64,000 nt of DNA, taken from Streptomyces sp. NBC_01571. GTDB lineage: Bacteria; Actinomycetota; Actinomycetes; Streptomycetales; Streptomycetaceae. A program made the translations under genes and the position numbers. Below the pieces are notes generated by a model. The model had not been told where the DNA came from, made no database searches, and worked only from the letters and a program-made list of their open reading frames with translations. The DNA is taken from positions 6,076,001 through 6,140,000 of the forward strand of contig NZ_JAPEPZ010000001.1 in assembly GCF_026339875.1 (NCBI RefSeq), in the 5' to 3' direction. Numbering within the stretch: the stretch's first letter is position 1; every line of letters starts with the position of its first letter. This document shows positions 1 to 14,057 of the stretch, one piece after another.

Positions 1-414
1 ATCCGTCAGAACAAGCTCCCCGGCTACGTGCTGGTGCGCATGGACCTGACGAACGAGTCCTGGGGCGTCGTCCGCAACACTCCCGGCGTCACCGGCTTCG
101 TGGGCAACGCCTACGACCCGTACCCGCTGACCCTGGACGAGATCGTCAAGATGCTCGCTCCGGAGGCCGAGGAGAAGGCCGCGCGTGAGGCCGCCGAGGC
201 CGAGGGCAAGCCCGCTCCGCAGCGCAAGGTCGAGGTCCAGGTGCTGGACTTCGAGGTCGGCGACTCGGTCACCGTCACCGACGGCCCGTTCGCCACGCTG
301 CAGGCGACGATCAACGAGATCAACGCCGACTCGAAGAAGGTCAAGGGCCTCGTCGAGATCTTCGGCCGCGAGACCCCGGTCGAGCTTTCCTTCGACCAGA
401 TCCAGAAGAACTAG
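1..414 (+). CDS. nusG: Transcription termination/antitermination protein NusG, C-terminal part (5' end outside window)
   Basis: The open frame enters from the left edge without a start and ends at a TAG. It encodes about 137 residues of NusG: the end of the NGN domain ([21 protein letters not shown]), an Ala/Glu-rich actinobacterial linker, and the C-terminal KOW domain ([15 protein letters not shown] through a final SFDQIQKN). NusG binds RNA polymerase and links it to Rho or to the leading ribosome. Its position directly before rplK is conserved in bacteria. A strong terminator follows, so rplK probably has its own promoter. The internal GTG at 28 is not the true start, because homology continues upstream of it. 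Confidence 0.97.
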   Translation: MRQNKLPGYVLVRMDLTNESWGVVRNTPGVTGFVGNAYDPYPLTLDEIVKMLAPEAEEKAAREAAEAEGKPAPQRKVEVQVLDFEVGDSVTVTDGPFATLQATINEINADSKKVKGLVEIFGRETPVELSFDQIQKN

Positions 415-440
415 CGGCTTCTGGACGTACGTCTTCCGAA

Positions 441-487
441 CAGGTCAGACGGGCTCACGCAGCCCGTCTGACCTGCTCGGTTTTTGG
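441..487 (+). terminator. Rho-independent terminator after nusG
   Basis: A perfect 15-bp inverted repeat (caggtcagacgggct at 441-455 and its complement at 461-475) encloses a 5-nt loop. It is followed by ctcggttttt. This is a canonical intrinsic terminator, better than most in high-GC genomes, and it separates nusG from rplK. Confidence 0.9.
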
Positions 488-582
488 CCCCGCATAGATA
501 CCCGTTATCGTTGTGCGGTATGCCTCCATCCGGATGAACCGGACGGAAGCTGAAAACTCTCACTAGGACCCGGAGAGAGCAC

Positions 583-1017
583 ATGCCTCCCAAGAAGAAG
601 AAGGTCACGGGGCTCATCAAGCTCCAGATCAACGCCGGTGCGGCGAACCCGGCCCCGCCGGTCGGCCCCGCGCTCGGTCAGCACGGCGTCAACATCATGG
701 AGTTCTGCAAGGCCTACAACGCCGCGACCGAGTCGCAGCGTGGCTGGGTGATCCCGGTGGAGATCACGGTCTACGAAGACCGCTCCTTCACCTTCATCAC
801 CAAGACTCCGCCGGCCGCGAAGATGATCCTCAAGGCCGCTGGCGTCGAGAAGGGCTCGGGCGAGCCGCACAAGACCAAGGTCGCCAAGATCACCGAGGCG
901 CAGGTCCGTGAGATCGCCACGACCAAGCTTCCCGACCTGAACGCCAACGACCTGGACGCCGCGTCGAAGATCATCGCCGGCACCGCCCGTTCCATGGGCA
1001 TCACGGTCGAGGGCTGA
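583..1017 (+). CDS. rplK: 50S ribosomal protein L11
   Basis: A 144-residue protein of the normal L11 length. It starts [20 protein letters not shown] and has the L11 signature [21 protein letters not shown]11 forms the base of the L7/L12 stalk on 23S rRNA and is needed for elongation-factor GTPase function and for stringent-response sensing by RelA. It is also part of the thiostrepton site; the proline-rich N-terminal segment that contacts the drug ([10 protein letters not shown]) looks wild type. The ATG start is preceded by a ggagag Shine-Dalgarno sequence. It forms a two-gene unit with rplA, about 105 nt downstream. Confidence 0.98.
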
Positions 1018-1122
1018 CGCCCACCTTCGTAGGCCACGCGGCGCGAGCCGCACATCGAGAACGACCGTGGCAGGGCCTGCTCGGCCCGCACCACGACTCC
1101 TCAGAACACATCAGGAGCAGTA

Positions 1123-1848
1123 GTGAGCAAGCGCAGCAAGTCTCTCCGCGCTGCGGACGCCAAGATCGACCGGGAGAAGCTCTACGCCCCGCTCGAGGCC
1201 GTCCGTCTCGCCAAGGAGACCTCCACGAGCAAGTTCGACGGCACCGTCGAGGTCGCCTTCCGTCTGGGTGTCGACCCGCGCAAGGCCGACCAGATGGTCC
1301 GTGGCACCGTGAACCTCCCGCACGGCACCGGCAAGACCGCCCGGGTCCTGGTCTTCGCGACCGGTGACCGTGCCGAGGCAGCACTCGCCGCGGGCGCCGA
1401 CATCGTCGGCTCCGACGAGCTCATCGACGAGGTGTCGAAGGGCCGTCTGGACTTCGACGCCGTCGTCGCCACCCCGGACCTCATGGGCAAGGTCGGCCGC
1501 CTGGGCCGTGTCCTCGGCCCGCGTGGTCTGATGCCGAACCCGAAGACCGGCACCGTGACCCCGGACGTGGCCAAGGCCGTGACCGAGATCAAGGGCGGCA
1601 AGATCGAGTTCCGCGTCGACAAGCACTCGAACCTCCACTTCATCATCGGCAAGAGCTCCTTCGACGAGGCCAAGCTGGTGGAGAACTACGGCGCCGCGCT
1701 CGACGAGATCCTTCGTCTGAAGCCGTCGGCCGCCAAGGGTCGCTACATCAAGAAGGCCGCGATCAGCACCACGATCGGCCCCGGCATTCCCGTCGACCCG
1801 AACCGCACCCGCAACCTCCTCGTCGAGGAGGACCCGGCCGCCGTCTGA
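1123..1848 (+). CDS. rplA: 50S ribosomal protein L1
   Basis: A 241-residue L1 protein starting at GTG with aggagcag just upstream. The conserved L1 signature is seen around [21 protein letters not shown]1 binds the mobile L1 stalk of 23S rRNA and helps release deacylated tRNA from the E site. In many bacteria it also represses translation of its own rplK-rplA mRNA; I did not identify the mRNA site here. A GC-rich hairpin terminator follows, ending the rplK-rplA unit. Confidence 0.98.
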   Translation: MSKRSKSLRAADAKIDREKLYAPLEAVRLAKETSTSKFDGTVEVAFRLGVDPRKADQMVRGTVNLPHGTGKTARVLVFATGDRAEAALAAGADIVGSDELIDEVSKGRLDFDAVVATPDLMGKVGRLGRVLGPRGLMPNPKTGTVTPDVAKAVTEIKGGKIEFRVDKHSNLHFIIGKSSFDEAKLVENYGAALDEILRLKPSAAKGRYIKKAAISTTIGPGIPVDPNRTRNLLVEEDPAAV

Positions 1849-1893
1849 GCCCTCCGCTCAACCCGGTGACCGCGTCGCATACGCGTTCTTGGT

Positions 1894-1928
1894 ACGGGCC
1901 CCGCAACCTTTCGAGGTGCGGGGCCCGT
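1894..1928 (+). terminator. Hairpin terminator after rplA
   Basis: Inverted repeat acgggccccgca..cct (1894-1909) and aggtgcggggcccgt (1914-1928), with one bulged base and a short loop. There is no real U-tract, which is usual for streptomycete terminators. Confidence 0.75.
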
Positions 1929-2016
1929 CCCCATTCCTGGACACACAAATCCGGCGGGGGTGTCAGTGCGCTGCGCTAGCGTGCGGCTCTCAGGATTCGC
2001 ATAGGGGTGGGGACGA

Positions 2017-2916
2017 ATGAAGAGCACGACCATGCGCCGCGTGACCCTCTCGATCGCTCTGGTGAGCGCGCTGACGACAGTGACCGCCTGCTCCTCGGGC
2101 TCGTCGGGGGGGTCCGGCAAGGACGACAAGGCGGCCCACAGGAGCACGACCCGTATGAGCCCCGTGGCGGCACTGCAGTCCGCCGAGAAGTCCACCGACG
2201 GCGCGGACTCGGCCAAGGTCGAGTCGACGACGACCATGGGCACGCTGATGTCCATGAAGTCGGGCGGAGTCATGGGCTGGAGCGACGGCCTCACCGGCAA
2301 CATGACGATCACCTACACCGGCGGCACGATGGCCGAGACGATGCGCAAGGCGGGCGCGACGTCCATGCAGGCCCGCTATCTGTCGGACGCCTACTACGCG
2401 AAGATGGGCGAGACCTTCGCCCGGCAGACCGGCGGCAAGCACTGGATCAGGTACGGGTACGACGACCTGGCGAAGCTCGGGGGCGGCTCAGGAGCCCTTC
2501 TCAAGGACCAGATGCAGAACAACTCGCCCAACCAGTCGGTGAAGCTCCTGCTGGCCTCCGGCGACGTCAAGAAGGTCGGCGAGGAGAAGGTCCGCGGTGA
2601 GCAGACCACGCACTACGCGGGCACGGTGGACGTCTCGGACCTCGCGGCCAAGAGCTCGCACCTCTCCGCGGGCCAGCTCGCCGACCTGAAGAAGCAGTTC
2701 ACGCAGGCCGGTATCACGACGGAGGACGTCGACATCTGGGTCAACGGCGACGACCTGCTCGTCAAGGCCGTCTCCAAGGGCGACCTGTCGACCGGCACGA
2801 TGTCCTCGACGACGTACTACAGCGACTACGGGGTGAAGGTCTCCAGCCAGGCGCCGCCGGCGGGCGACACGGCCGACTTCAAGGACCTGCTGAAGACGCA
2901 GGGCGCCGCCGGCTGA
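2017..2916 (+). CDS. Putative lipoprotein, LolA/LppX-like, first of a tandem pair
   Basis: A 299-residue exported protein. The N-terminus has the n-region MKSTTMRR, a hydrophobic core and a lipobox ending TVTAC with the lipidated Cys at about residue 25, followed by a Ser/Gly-rich tether. The mature part is reminiscent of the LolA-like fold of actinobacterial LppX/LprG-type lipoproteins, which carry lipids across the cell envelope; this assignment is inference. It shares the segment DVKKVG.EKV.G..TTHY.GTV with the next gene (3025-3885), so the two are diverged duplicates. Start chosen at the ATG with gtgggga upstream. It lies between rplA and rplJ, a place where Streptomyces typically carries such lipoproteins. 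Confidence 0.8.
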   Translation: MKSTTMRRVTLSIALVSALTTVTACSSGSSGGSGKDDKAAHRSTTRMSPVAALQSAEKSTDGADSAKVESTTTMGTLMSMKSGGVMGWSDGLTGNMTITYTGGTMAETMRKAGATSMQARYLSDAYYAKMGETFARQTGGKHWIRYGYDDLAKLGGGSGALLKDQMQNNSPNQSVKLLLASGDVKKVGEEKVRGEQTTHYAGTVDVSDLAAKSSHLSAGQLADLKKQFTQAGITTEDVDIWVNGDDLLVKAVSKGDLSTGTMSSTTYYSDYGVKVSSQAPPAGDTADFKDLLKTQGAAG

Positions 2917-3024
2917 GGCCACCGAGGTTCAAGAAAGCCAAAAGAATTCGGGAGACCACTGGCGCCCCCTGGGCTAGGCTCGCCAAGTCTGTGAATCGTT
3001 CAAGTGTTCCCTGGGGGGATCCTG

Positions 3025-3885
3025 ATGTTCTCTGTACGTGGTTCCGTGCGTCGTGGCGCGACGGGGGCGGCGCTCACCGCCCTGGTCCTCGGGGGTGGCG
3101 CCGTCGCCTGTGCCAAGGGTGACGAGTCGCCGAAGATGACGCCCGCCGCGGCCGTGGCCGAGGCGGCGAAGAACACGGAGGCCATCACCTCCCTCACCTA
3201 CCGGATGACCGGCAAGGTCCCGGAGACCGGCCGGGTCGAGGCCCAGGCGGCGATGAGCATGAAGCCGCTGGCCATGAGCATGAAGATGAACGCTCTCGAC
3301 CAGGGCGCCGACGGCAAGGGCGAGATCCGGGTCGTCGACGGGGCGATGTACCTGGGAGGGGGAGAGGCCGTGGCCAAGGAGCTGGACGGCAAGCGCTGGA
3401 TGAAGTTCGACCTCTCCGGGGCGGCCAAGGGCGCCGACGCCGCCGCGGGCCGCGGCGCCGGCGGACTGTCGAGCCAGGCCAACCAGGACCCGTCCCAGGA
3501 ATCCACCTACCTGACCGGCTCCAAGGACGTGAAGAAGGTCGGCACCGAGAAGGTCGACGGCGTCCCGACCACGCACTACAAGGGCACGGTCACTCTCGAC
3601 GACCTCCGCGCCACGTTCAAGGACGAGGACAAGGCGACGCGGGAGAAGCGCGAGAAGAGCCTGAAGCAGTACGAGGACCTGGGCGCCGACAAGCTCACGA
3701 TGGACCTGTGGATCGGACCGGACGACCACGCCAAGCAGGTGCGGGTGCGCGCCGCCGCCGACAAGGGCCCGTTCGACGTGACCGTGACCTTCCTGGACTA
3801 CAACAAGCCGGTGACGGTGAAGGCCCCGCCGGCCAAGGACACCGTCGACCTGGCCGAGATGATGAAGGACGCCCAGCAGGGCTGA
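3025..3885 (+). CDS. Putative lipoprotein, second of a tandem pair
   Basis: A 286-residue lipoprotein. The frame is open from a GTG at 3004, but the ATG at 3025 has a ggggggat ribosome-binding site and gives a normal signal peptide ([14 protein letters not shown], then a hydrophobic stretch and a lipobox GGAVAC). The mature protein is charged and shows the same DVKKVG.EKV.G..TTHY pattern as the upstream paralogue, plus [18 protein letters not shown], which resembles the outer-strand region of LolA-like carriers. Function is unknown; a role in envelope lipid or protein trafficking is inference. The gap of about 108 nt from the first lipoprotein allows a separate promoter. Confidence 0.8.
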   Translation: MFSVRGSVRRGATGAALTALVLGGGAVACAKGDESPKMTPAAAVAEAAKNTEAITSLTYRMTGKVPETGRVEAQAAMSMKPLAMSMKMNALDQGADGKGEIRVVDGAMYLGGGEAVAKELDGKRWMKFDLSGAAKGADAAAGRGAGGLSSQANQDPSQESTYLTGSKDVKKVGTEKVDGVPTTHYKGTVTLDDLRATFKDEDKATREKREKSLKQYEDLGADKLTMDLWIGPDDHAKQVRVRAAADKGPFDVTVTFLDYNKPVTVKAPPAKDTVDLAEMMKDAQQG

Positions 3886-3911
3886 AACCGGGCGCCGTCG
3901 AGCGGATTTGC

Positions 3912-3937
3912 TTGACAGCGCGCCCTTCACGTACTGT
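3912..3937 (+). promoter_or_regulatory. Candidate promoter of rplJ-rplL
   Basis: A perfect -35 hexamer TTGACA (3912-3917) is followed by TACTGT (3932-3937). The spacing is only 14 nt, shorter than ideal; an alternative -10 (TGTTCC, 3935-3940) would give 17 nt. The site lies right after the second lipoprotein and about 265 nt before rplJ, which leaves room for the structured leader. Confidence 0.5.
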
Positions 3938-3939
3938 TC

Positions 3940-4176
3940 CCCAGAAGCCAAAGACCGCTGGTCGTTGCTTTGCGCTCGCAAGAGGGCAGGGTGGCCGAAG
4001 GATCCGCTGAAACTGCGGACGACCCGCGTAGGTGACCGTGGATGTGCTCCCGGAGTTCGCTTGCCCAGCTTGCGGACATGCCGGTCGAGCTACGCCCCGT
4101 GCGCCTGCGCCGGGGCGTTTCGTTTGCCCAGCCCCTTCCGAGCGGTCCTCATCACCCGGAAGGAGGCCGACGCTCT
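3940..4176 (+). promoter_or_regulatory. Structured rplJ leader (candidate L10 leader) with attenuator-like hairpin
   Basis: A long untranslated leader precedes rplJ. It contains many short complementary blocks and an 8-bp hairpin acgccccg/cggggcgt (4092-4099 and 4111-4118) followed at once by ttcgttt, which resembles an intrinsic terminator inside the leader. The L10-(L7/L12)4 complex is known to bind rplJ leaders autogenously in many bacteria. I could not verify the kink-turn by eye, so the assignment rests on position and the hairpin. The Shine-Dalgarno sequence aaggagg (4160-4166) ends the leader. Confidence 0.5.
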
Positions 4177-4707
4177 ATGGCAAGGCCCGACAAGGCTGCC
4201 GCGGTAGCCGAGCTCGCGGACCAGTTCCGCAGCTCGAACGCCGCTGTGCTGACCGAGTACCGGGGTCTCACCGTGGCGCAGCTCAAGACGCTGCGCCGTT
4301 CGCTCGGTGAAGACGCCCAGTACGCCGTGGTGAAGAACACGCTGACCAAGATTGCGGCCAACGAGGCCGGGATCTCCACGCTCGACGACCTTTTCAACGG
4401 TCCGACGGCGGTCGCCTTCATCACCGGTGACCCGGTGACGTCGGCGAAGGGTCTTCGTGACTTCGCCAAGGACAACCCCAACCTCGTCATCAAGGGCGGT
4501 GTCCTTGACGGCAAGGCGCTGTCCGCCGACGAGATCAAGAAGCTTGCGGACCTCGAGTCCCGCGAGGTTCTGCTCGCCAAGCTGGCGGGTGCCTTCAAGG
4601 GCAAGCAGTCCCAGGCTGCCTCGCTCTTCCAGGCGCTTCCCTCGAAGTTCGTCCGCACCGCGGAGGCGCTTCGTGCCAAGAAGGCCGAGCAGGGCGGTGC
4701 CGAGTAA
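4177..4707 (+). CDS. rplJ: 50S ribosomal protein L10
   Basis: A 176-residue L10 starting [17 protein letters not shown]. The ATG at 4177 is chosen because a strong aaggagg lies 10 nt upstream; an in-frame ATG at 4042 would translate the leader and give a non-homologous N-terminus. The family pattern [15 protein letters not shown] and [12 protein letters not shown] is present. L10 anchors L7/L12 dimers to the ribosomal stalk through its C-terminal helix. rplL follows after 109 nt. Confidence 0.97.
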   Translation: MARPDKAAAVAELADQFRSSNAAVLTEYRGLTVAQLKTLRRSLGEDAQYAVVKNTLTKIAANEAGISTLDDLFNGPTAVAFITGDPVTSAKGLRDFAKDNPNLVIKGGVLDGKALSADEIKKLADLESREVLLAKLAGAFKGKQSQAASLFQALPSKFVRTAEALRAKKAEQGGAE

Positions 4708-4816
4708 TTCGGCTCGCGCATTGACCGCCGCCTGAGGCGACGGTCGTAGCGGGCCGAACGTACGCCCGCCTCACCAGTACATCCGGCACCTGCCGAATTA
4801 GTGGAAGGACGCCATC

Positions 4817-5197
4817 ATGGCGAAGCTGTCCCAGGAAGAGCTGCTCGCGCAGTTCGAGAACCTCACCCTCATCGAGCTCGCCGAGTTCGTGAAGGCCTTC
4901 GAGGAGAAGTTCGACGTCACCGCCGCCGCCGCGGTCGCCGTCGGCCCCGCCGCCGCTGCCGCCCCGGCCGAGGCCGAGGCCGAGCAGGACGAGTTCGACG
5001 TCATCCTCACGGGTGCCGGCGAGAAGAAGATCCAGGTCATCAAGGTCGTGCGTGAGCTGACCTCGCTGGGCCTGAAGGAGGCCAAGGACCTCGTCGACGG
5101 CGCTCCGAAGCCCGTCCTCGAGAAGGTCGCCAAGGAGGCCGCCGAGAAGGCTGCCGAGTCCCTCAAGGGCGCCGGCGCCTCCGTCGAGGTCAAGTAG
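4817..5197 (+). CDS. rplL: 50S ribosomal protein L7/L12
   Basis: A 126-residue stalk protein. The N-terminal dimerisation domain ([20 protein letters not shown]) is joined by an Ala-rich hinge (residues about 35-55) to the C-terminal factor-binding domain ([20 protein letters not shown] and [14 protein letters not shown]). It recruits EF-Tu, EF-G and IF2 to the ribosome. Strong ribosome-binding site ggaagga just before the ATG. A terminator-like hairpin follows before the rpoB promoters. Confidence 0.98.
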   Translation: MAKLSQEELLAQFENLTLIELAEFVKAFEEKFDVTAAAAVAVGPAAAAAPAEAEAEQDEFDVILTGAGEKKIQVIKVVRELTSLGLKEAKDLVDGAPKPVLEKVAKEAAEKAAESLKGAGASVEVK

Positions 5198-5268
5198 TCC
5201 CAGGAGCCCGCTGAGGGCTCCCTCGCGAGCTGTCACAGTCGCCCCCGTGGCGCTGTAACGCTGACGCA

Positions 5269-5310
5269 CCGAAGAGCGATCACCCAACTGGGTGGTCGCT
5301 CTTCGGCGTT
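5269..5310 (+). terminator. Terminator/attenuator between rplL and rpoB
   Basis: A 17-bp stem, ccgaagagcgatcaccc (5269-5285) with gggtggtcgctcttcgg (5290-5306), has one G-U pair and a 4-nt loop. Read-through here would let part of the rplJL transcription reach rpoBC, as established for E. coli; that role is inferred for this locus. Confidence 0.8.
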
Positions 5311-5465
5311 CAGGGGCTCCGGCAGCGGCTGCCTTGCACTGTGGTTCGCGACGAGTATGGTGATCTTCGTTGTGCCTCCGGCCGAGCCCCGTGACGGGCT
5401 GCAAGACGGGCTGCAAGACAGGTTGCACGTGACGATCGCGGCACTTGCTTAGGGCATGGGGGGCC

Positions 5466-5652
5466 TTGACGAACCGCACGCAGCGCGCAATTCTCAGGAC
5501 GCGTCGTCACAACGATCCGGATCCGAGGCATGGATCGGCGACGAAGAGGGCAGTATCGATGTGCATTGAGGGCGTGGCTTGCCGCAGGTGTTGACAACAA
5601 CGAGGGTCTCAAAAAACCGGGACTGGACATCAGTGGGCCTAGTGGCTACACT
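5466..5652 (+). promoter_or_regulatory. rpoB upstream region with two candidate promoters
   Basis: The 640-nt gap before rpoB has no convincing gene. The best promoter is TGGACA (5624-5629), a 17-nt spacer, then TACACT (5647-5652). A second candidate is TTGACG (5466-5471), 17 nt, AATTCT (5489-5494). A third -35-like TTGACA at 5591-5596 has no clear partner. The TACACT promoter would give an mRNA leader of about 180 nt before the TTG start of rpoB. Confidence 0.55.
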
Positions 5653-5836
5653 GACCCTTTGCGCTGCCTGTTAGCTGCCTCCTGCCCGTCACCAGGGGCA
5701 TGCCCTCGCTTGAGCACCGACGACCGGATTATCTCTGACCTGGCCTTTTAGGCTGAGTCGGGAACAGTCTGTCTCTGTGCCCCAGTGGGGGGCCGGTACG
5801 CGCGTAGTGAGTCCGAGCCCTCGGAAGGACCCCCTC

Positions 5837-8800
5837 TTGGCCGCCTCGCGCACTGCCTCGACCGCGAATACGAACAACGGCGCCAGCACCGCCCCGCTGC
5901 GCATCTCCTTTGCAAAGATCAAGGAGCCCCTCGAGGTTCCGAACCTTCTTGCGCTGCAAACCGAGAGCTTCGACTGGCTGCTCGGAAACGAAGCGTGGAA
6001 GGCTCGTGTCGAGGCGGCTCTGGACAGCGGACAGGACGTCCCCACGAAGTCCGGTCTGGAGGAGATCTTCGAGGAGATCTCCCCGATCGAGGACTTCTCC
6101 GGGTCGATGTCCCTGACGTTCCGCGACCACCGCTTCGAGCCCCCGAAGAACTCCATCGACGAGTGCAAGGAGCGCGACTTCACGTACGCGGCCCCGCTCT
6201 TCGTCACCGCCGAGTTCACCAACAACGAGACCGGCGAGATCAAGTCCCAGACGGTCTTCATGGGCGATTTCCCGCTCATGACCAACAAGGGCACCTTCGT
6301 CATCAACGGCACCGAGCGTGTCGTGGTGTCCCAGCTGGTCCGCTCGCCGGGCGTCTACTTCGACTCCTCCATCGACAAGACGTCCGACAAGGACATCTTC
6401 TCCGCCAAGGTCATCCCGTCCCGGGGCGCCTGGCTGGAGATGGAGATCGACAAGCGCGACATGGTCGGTGTCCGCATCGACCGCAAGCGCAAGCAGTCCG
6501 TGACCGTTCTCCTGAAGGCTCTCGGTTGGACCACCGAGCAGATCCTCGAGGAGTTCGGCGAGTACGAGTCCATGCGCGCCACCCTGGAGAAGGACCACAC
6601 CCAGGGCCAGGACGACGCGCTGCTCGACATCTACCGCAAGCTGCGTCCGGGTGAGCCCCCGACCCGTGAGGCCGCGCAGACGCTGCTCGAGAACCTCTAC
6701 TTCAACCCGAAGCGCTACGACCTCGCCAAGGTCGGCCGCTACAAGGTCAACAAGAAGCTGGGCGGCGAAGCCCCGCTGGACGCCGGCATCCTGACCGTCG
6801 AGGACATCATCTCGACGATCAAGTACCTGGTGAAGCTGCACGCCGGTGAGACCGAGACCGTTGGTGACAACGGCACCTCGATCGTCGTCGAGACCGACGA
6901 CATCGACCACTTCGGCAACCGTCGTCTGCGCAACGTCGGCGAGCTCATCCAGAACCAGGTCCGCACGGGTCTGGCTCGTATGGAGCGCGTCGTGCGCGAG
7001 CGCATGACGACCCAGGACGTCGAGGCGATCACGCCGCAGACCCTGATCAACATCCGGCCGGTCGTCGCCTCCATCAAGGAGTTCTTCGGCACCAGCCAGC
7101 TGTCGCAGTTCATGGACCAGAACAACCCGCTGTCGGGTCTCACCCACAAGCGCCGTCTGTCGGCTCTTGGCCCGGGTGGTCTCTCCCGTGAGCGGGCCGG
7201 CTTCGAGGTCCGTGACGTGCACCCCTCGCACTACGGCCGCATGTGCCCGATCGAGACGCCCGAAGGCCCGAACATCGGTCTGATCGGCTCGCTCGCCTCC
7301 TACGGCCGGGTCAACGCGTTCGGTTTCGTCGAGACCCCGTACCGCAAGGTCACGGGCGGCGTCGTCACCGACGACGTCGACTACCTGACGGCCGACGAAG
7401 AGGACCGCTTCGTCATCGCGCAGGCCAACGCGCCGCTGACCGACGAGCTCCGCTTCGAGGAGTCCCGCGTCCTGGTCCGCCGTCGTGGCGGAGAGGTCGA
7501 CTACGTCCCCGGTGAGGACGTCGACTACATGGACGTCTCGCCGCGCCAGATGGTGTCGGTCGCGACCGCGATGATCCCGTTCCTGGAGCACGACGACGCC
7601 AACCGTGCCCTCATGGGCGCGAACATGATGCGCCAGGCCGTTCCGCTGATCAAGTCCGAGGCGCCGCTCGTCGGCACCGGCATGGAGTACCGCTGCGCCG
7701 TCGACGCCGGCGACGTGCTCAAGTCGGAGAAGGACGGTGTGGTCCAGGAGGTCTCCGCGGACTACGTCACCACCGCCAACGACGACGGCACGTACACCAC
7801 GTACCGCCTGCACAAGTTCTCCCGCTCCAACCAGGGCACGTCCGTCAACCAGAAGGTTGTCGTGGACGAGGGCGCCCGGGTCATCGCCGGCCAGGTACTG
7901 GCCGACGGCCCGGCGACCGAGAACGGCGAGATGGCGCTCGGCAAGAACCTGCTCGTGGCGTTCATGCCGTGGGAGGGTCACAACTACGAGGACGCGATCA
8001 TCCTGTCGCAGCGCCTCGTGCAGGACGACGTCCTCTCCTCGATCCACATCGAGGAGCACGAGGTCGACGCCCGTGACACCAAGCTCGGCCCCGAGGAGAT
8101 CACCCGGGACATCCCGAACGTCTCCGAGGAGGTCCTCGCCGACCTCGACGAGCGCGGCATCATCCGTATCGGTGCCGAGGTCGTCGCCGGCGACATCCTC
8201 GTCGGCAAGGTCACGCCCAAGGGCGAGACCGAGCTGACCCCCGAGGAGCGCCTGCTCCGCGCGATCTTCGGTGAGAAGGCGCGCGAGGTGCGCGACACCT
8301 CGCTGAAGGTGCCGCACGGCGAGATCGGCAAGGTCATCGGCGTCCGCGTCTTCGACCGTGAAGAGGGCGACGAGCTGCCGCCGGGCGTGAACCAGCTGGT
8401 TCGTGTCTACGTGGCGCAGAAGCGCAAGATCACGGACGGTGACAAGCTCGCCGGCCGCCACGGCAACAAGGGCGTCATCTCGAAGATCCTGCCGATCGAG
8501 GACATGCCGTTCCTGGAGGACGGCACCCCGGTCGACATCATCCTCAACCCCCTCGGTGTCCCGTCCCGAATGAACCCGGGACAGGTCCTGGAGATCCACC
8601 TCGGCTGGCTCGCCAGCCGCGGCTGGGACGTCTCCGGCCTCGGGGAGGACTGGGCGCAGCGCCTGCAGGCCATCGAGGCCGACCAGGTCGCCCCGGGCAC
8701 CAACGTCGCCACCCCCGTCTTCGACGGTGCGCGTGAGGACGAGCTCGCGGGTCTGCTGCAGCACACGATCCCGAACCGTGACGGCGAGCGCATGGTGCTC

Positions 8801-9322
8801 CCGACCGGCAAGGCGCCGCTGTTCGACGGCCGCTCCGGCGAGCCGTTCCCGGAGCCGATCTCGGTCGGCTACATGTACATCCTCAAGCTCCACCACCTGG
8901 TCGACGACAAGCTGCACGCCCGCTCGACCGGTCCGTACTCGATGATCACCCAGCAGCCGCTGGGTGGTAAGGCCCAGTTCGGTGGCCAGCGCTTCGGTGA
9001 GATGGAGGTGTGGGCGCTGGAGGCGTACGGCGCCGCTTACGCCCTCCAGGAGCTGCTGACCATCAAGTCCGACGACGTGACCGGCCGCGTGAAGGTCTAC
9101 GAGGCCATCGTCAAGGGCGAGAACATCCCCGAGCCCGGCATCCCCGAGTCCTTCAAGGTGCTCATCAAGGAGATGCAGTCTCTCTGCCTCAACGTGGAGG
9201 TGCTGTCCAGCGACGGTATGTCCATCGAAATGCGTGACACCGACGAGGACGTCTTCCGCGCGGCGGAGGAGCTCGGCATCGACCTGTCCCGGCGCGAGCC
9301 GAGCAGCGTCGAAGAGGTCTGA
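5837..9322 (+). CDS. rpoB: DNA-directed RNA polymerase beta subunit
   Basis: A 1161-residue beta subunit. The frame is open from a GTG at 5777, but the TTG at 5837 has ggaagga 7 nt upstream and gives the usual streptomycete N-terminus [16 protein letters not shown], so it is chosen. The rifampicin pocket is wild type: FMDQNNPLS (D516 in E. coli numbering), THKRR (H526) and LSALGPGG (S531), predicting sensitivity. The switch/catalytic-region block [17 protein letters not shown] and the C-terminal clamp contacts are intact. It forms the catalytic cleft with beta-prime. rpoC follows after a 111-nt gap containing a hairpin. Confidence 0.99.
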   Translation: MAASRTASTANTNNGASTAPLRISFAKIKEPLEVPNLLALQTESFDWLLGNEAWKARVEAALDSGQDVPTKSGLEEIFEEISPIEDFSGSMSLTFRDHRFEPPKNSIDECKERDFTYAAPLFVTAEFTNNETGEIKSQTVFMGDFPLMTNKGTFVINGTERVVVSQLVRSPGVYFDSSIDKTSDKDIFSAKVIPSRGAWLEMEIDKRDMVGVRIDRKRKQSVTVLLKALGWTTEQILEEFGEYESMRATLEKDHTQGQDDALLDIYRKLRPGEPPTREAAQTLLENLYFNPKRYDLAKVGRYKVNKKLGGEAPLDAGILTVEDIISTIKYLVKLHAGETETVGDNGTSIVVETDDIDHFGNRRLRNVGELIQNQVRTGLARMERVVRERMTTQDVEAITPQTLINIRPVVASIKEFFGTSQLSQFMDQNNPLSGLTHKRRLSALGPGGLSRERAGFEVRDVHPSHYGRMCPIETPEGPNIGLIGSLASYGRVNAFGFVETPYRKVTGGVVTDDVDYLTADEEDRFVIAQANAPLTDELRFEESRVLVRRRGGEVDYVPGEDVDYMDVSPRQMVSVATAMIPFLEHDDANRALMGANMMRQAVPLIKSEAPLVGTGMEYRCAVDAGDVLKSEKDGVVQEVSADYVTTANDDGTYTTYRLHKFSRSNQGTSVNQKVVVDEGARVIAGQVLADGPATENGEMALGKNLLVAFMPWEGHNYEDAIILSQRLVQDDVLSSIHIEEHEVDARDTKLGPEEITRDIPNVSEEVLADLDERGIIRIGAEVVAGDILVGKVTPKGETELTPEERLLRAIFGEKAREVRDTSLKVPHGEIGKVIGVRVFDREEGDELPPGVNQLVRVYVAQKRKITDGDKLAGRHGNKGVISKILPIEDMPFLEDGTPVDIILNPLGVPSRMNPGQVLEIHLGWLASRGWDVSGLGEDWAQRLQAIEADQVAPGTNVATPVFDGAREDELAGLLQHTIPNRDGERMVLPTGKAPLFDGRSGEPFPEPISVGYMYILKLHHLVDDKLHARSTGPYSMITQQPLGGKAQFGGQRFGEMEVWALEAYGAAYALQELLTIKSDDVTGRVKVYEAIVKGENIPEPGIPESFKVLIKEMQSLCLNVEVLSSDGMSIEMRDTDEDVFRAAEELGIDLSRREPSSVEEV

Positions 9323-9337
9323 CGGGAGTCCGGTTAC

Positions 9338-9369
9338 GGGGGCTCGACGATGAACATCGATGAGCCCCC
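9338..9369 (+). terminator. Hairpin between rpoB and rpoC
   Basis: gggggctc (9338-9345) and gagccccc (9362-9369) form a stem with an inner gatg/catc helix. No U-tract follows, so it is more likely an RNA-processing or pause hairpin than a full terminator, since rpoC must be expressed with rpoB. Confidence 0.5.
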
Positions 9370-9433
9370 GGCCGGCCCCAGGACCCCCGTATCAGACCCC
9401 ATGACTTACAACCCTGAGAGGGATTGACGCATA

Positions 9434-13333
<3,900 letters not shown>

Positions 13334-13350
13334 GGCGTACGTCAACTGAC

Positions 13351-13379
13351 GGGCGGTCACCCTTCGTGGGTGGCCGCCC
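13351..13379 (+). terminator. Terminator after rpoC
   Basis: gggcggtcaccc (13351-13362) pairs with gggtggccgccc (13368-13379) with one G-U pair, closing a TTCG-type loop. It ends the rpoBC unit and isolates the accessory genes downstream. Confidence 0.8.
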
Positions 13380-13487
13380 TTCGGCGTTCTCCGGGCCCGC
13401 CCGGCGGTACGGAGGTCCTGCGGGAACCGGTGCCGGAAATGCCGCGTTGGAGCATGATGGAGGAATCCGTCTGGGGGGAGGCATTCC

Positions 13488-14006
13488 GTGTCGTACCCGA
13501 CGCCGTGGCAGCCGTGGCAGGGACAGAGCGGGCCGTCGATGCTCGCGTCGCACGCCGACCGGGAGCGGGCGGTGGACGTGCTGAGAGCCGGCTTCGGCGA
13601 AGGCCGCCTGGATCAGAGCGAGTTCGAGAAGCGGGTGGCGCGGGCGTACGCGGCCCGGACGGTGGGTGAGCTGGCCGTGCTCGTCGGCGACCTGCCGCAG
13701 GGTCCCGTACCGATGTCGGCAGGCTCCGGGGTCGTCCCGCAGACGTTCCTGCCCGCGCCGCGCCCGGTGACCAACGGGAAGGCGGTCGGGGCCGTGGTCT
13801 GCGGACTGCTCACCTTGGTGACGCTCGGTGCCACCGGCATTCCCGCGGTCGTCCTGGGGCACTCGGCGCGCTCGGAGATGCGCCGTACCGGGGAGAGCGG
13901 CGAGGGCCTCGCGATGACAGGTCTCGTGCTGGGCTGGATGTCGGTCTCGGCCTGGGCGCTGTTCCTTGTGCTGGTCATGATCGTCGGGGTGGTGTCCGGG
14001 GGCTGA
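13488..14006 (+). CDS. DUF1707/DUF4190-type membrane protein
   Basis: A 172-residue protein. The N-terminal half carries the DUF1707 pattern seen in actinobacteria (ASHADRERAVDVLRAGFGEGRLDQSEFEKR..AYAARTVGELA), a short helical domain of unknown function at the start of many actinobacterial membrane proteins. The C-terminal half has two hydrophobic segments (about residues 103-128 and 141-169) with a short basic loop, as in DUF4190 proteins. GTG start with ggggggagg upstream. It is convergent with the minus-strand protease gene; only 51 nt separate the stop codons. Confidence 0.85.
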   Translation: MSYPTPWQPWQGQSGPSMLASHADRERAVDVLRAGFGEGRLDQSEFEKRVARAYAARTVGELAVLVGDLPQGPVPMSAGSGVVPQTFLPAPRPVTNGKAVGAVVCGLLTLVTLGATGIPAVVLGHSARSEMRRTGESGEGLAMTGLVLGWMSVSAWALFLVLVMIVGVVSGG

Positions 14007-14057
14007 GCGGCCGGCCGGCCTCCGGCGTCAGCCGGGATTCGGCCGGCCCCTCCGCCG

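Noticed and set aside
5729..8917. A 1062-codon open frame antisense to rpoB
   Set aside because: Same GC-driven shadow effect opposite a certain gene.
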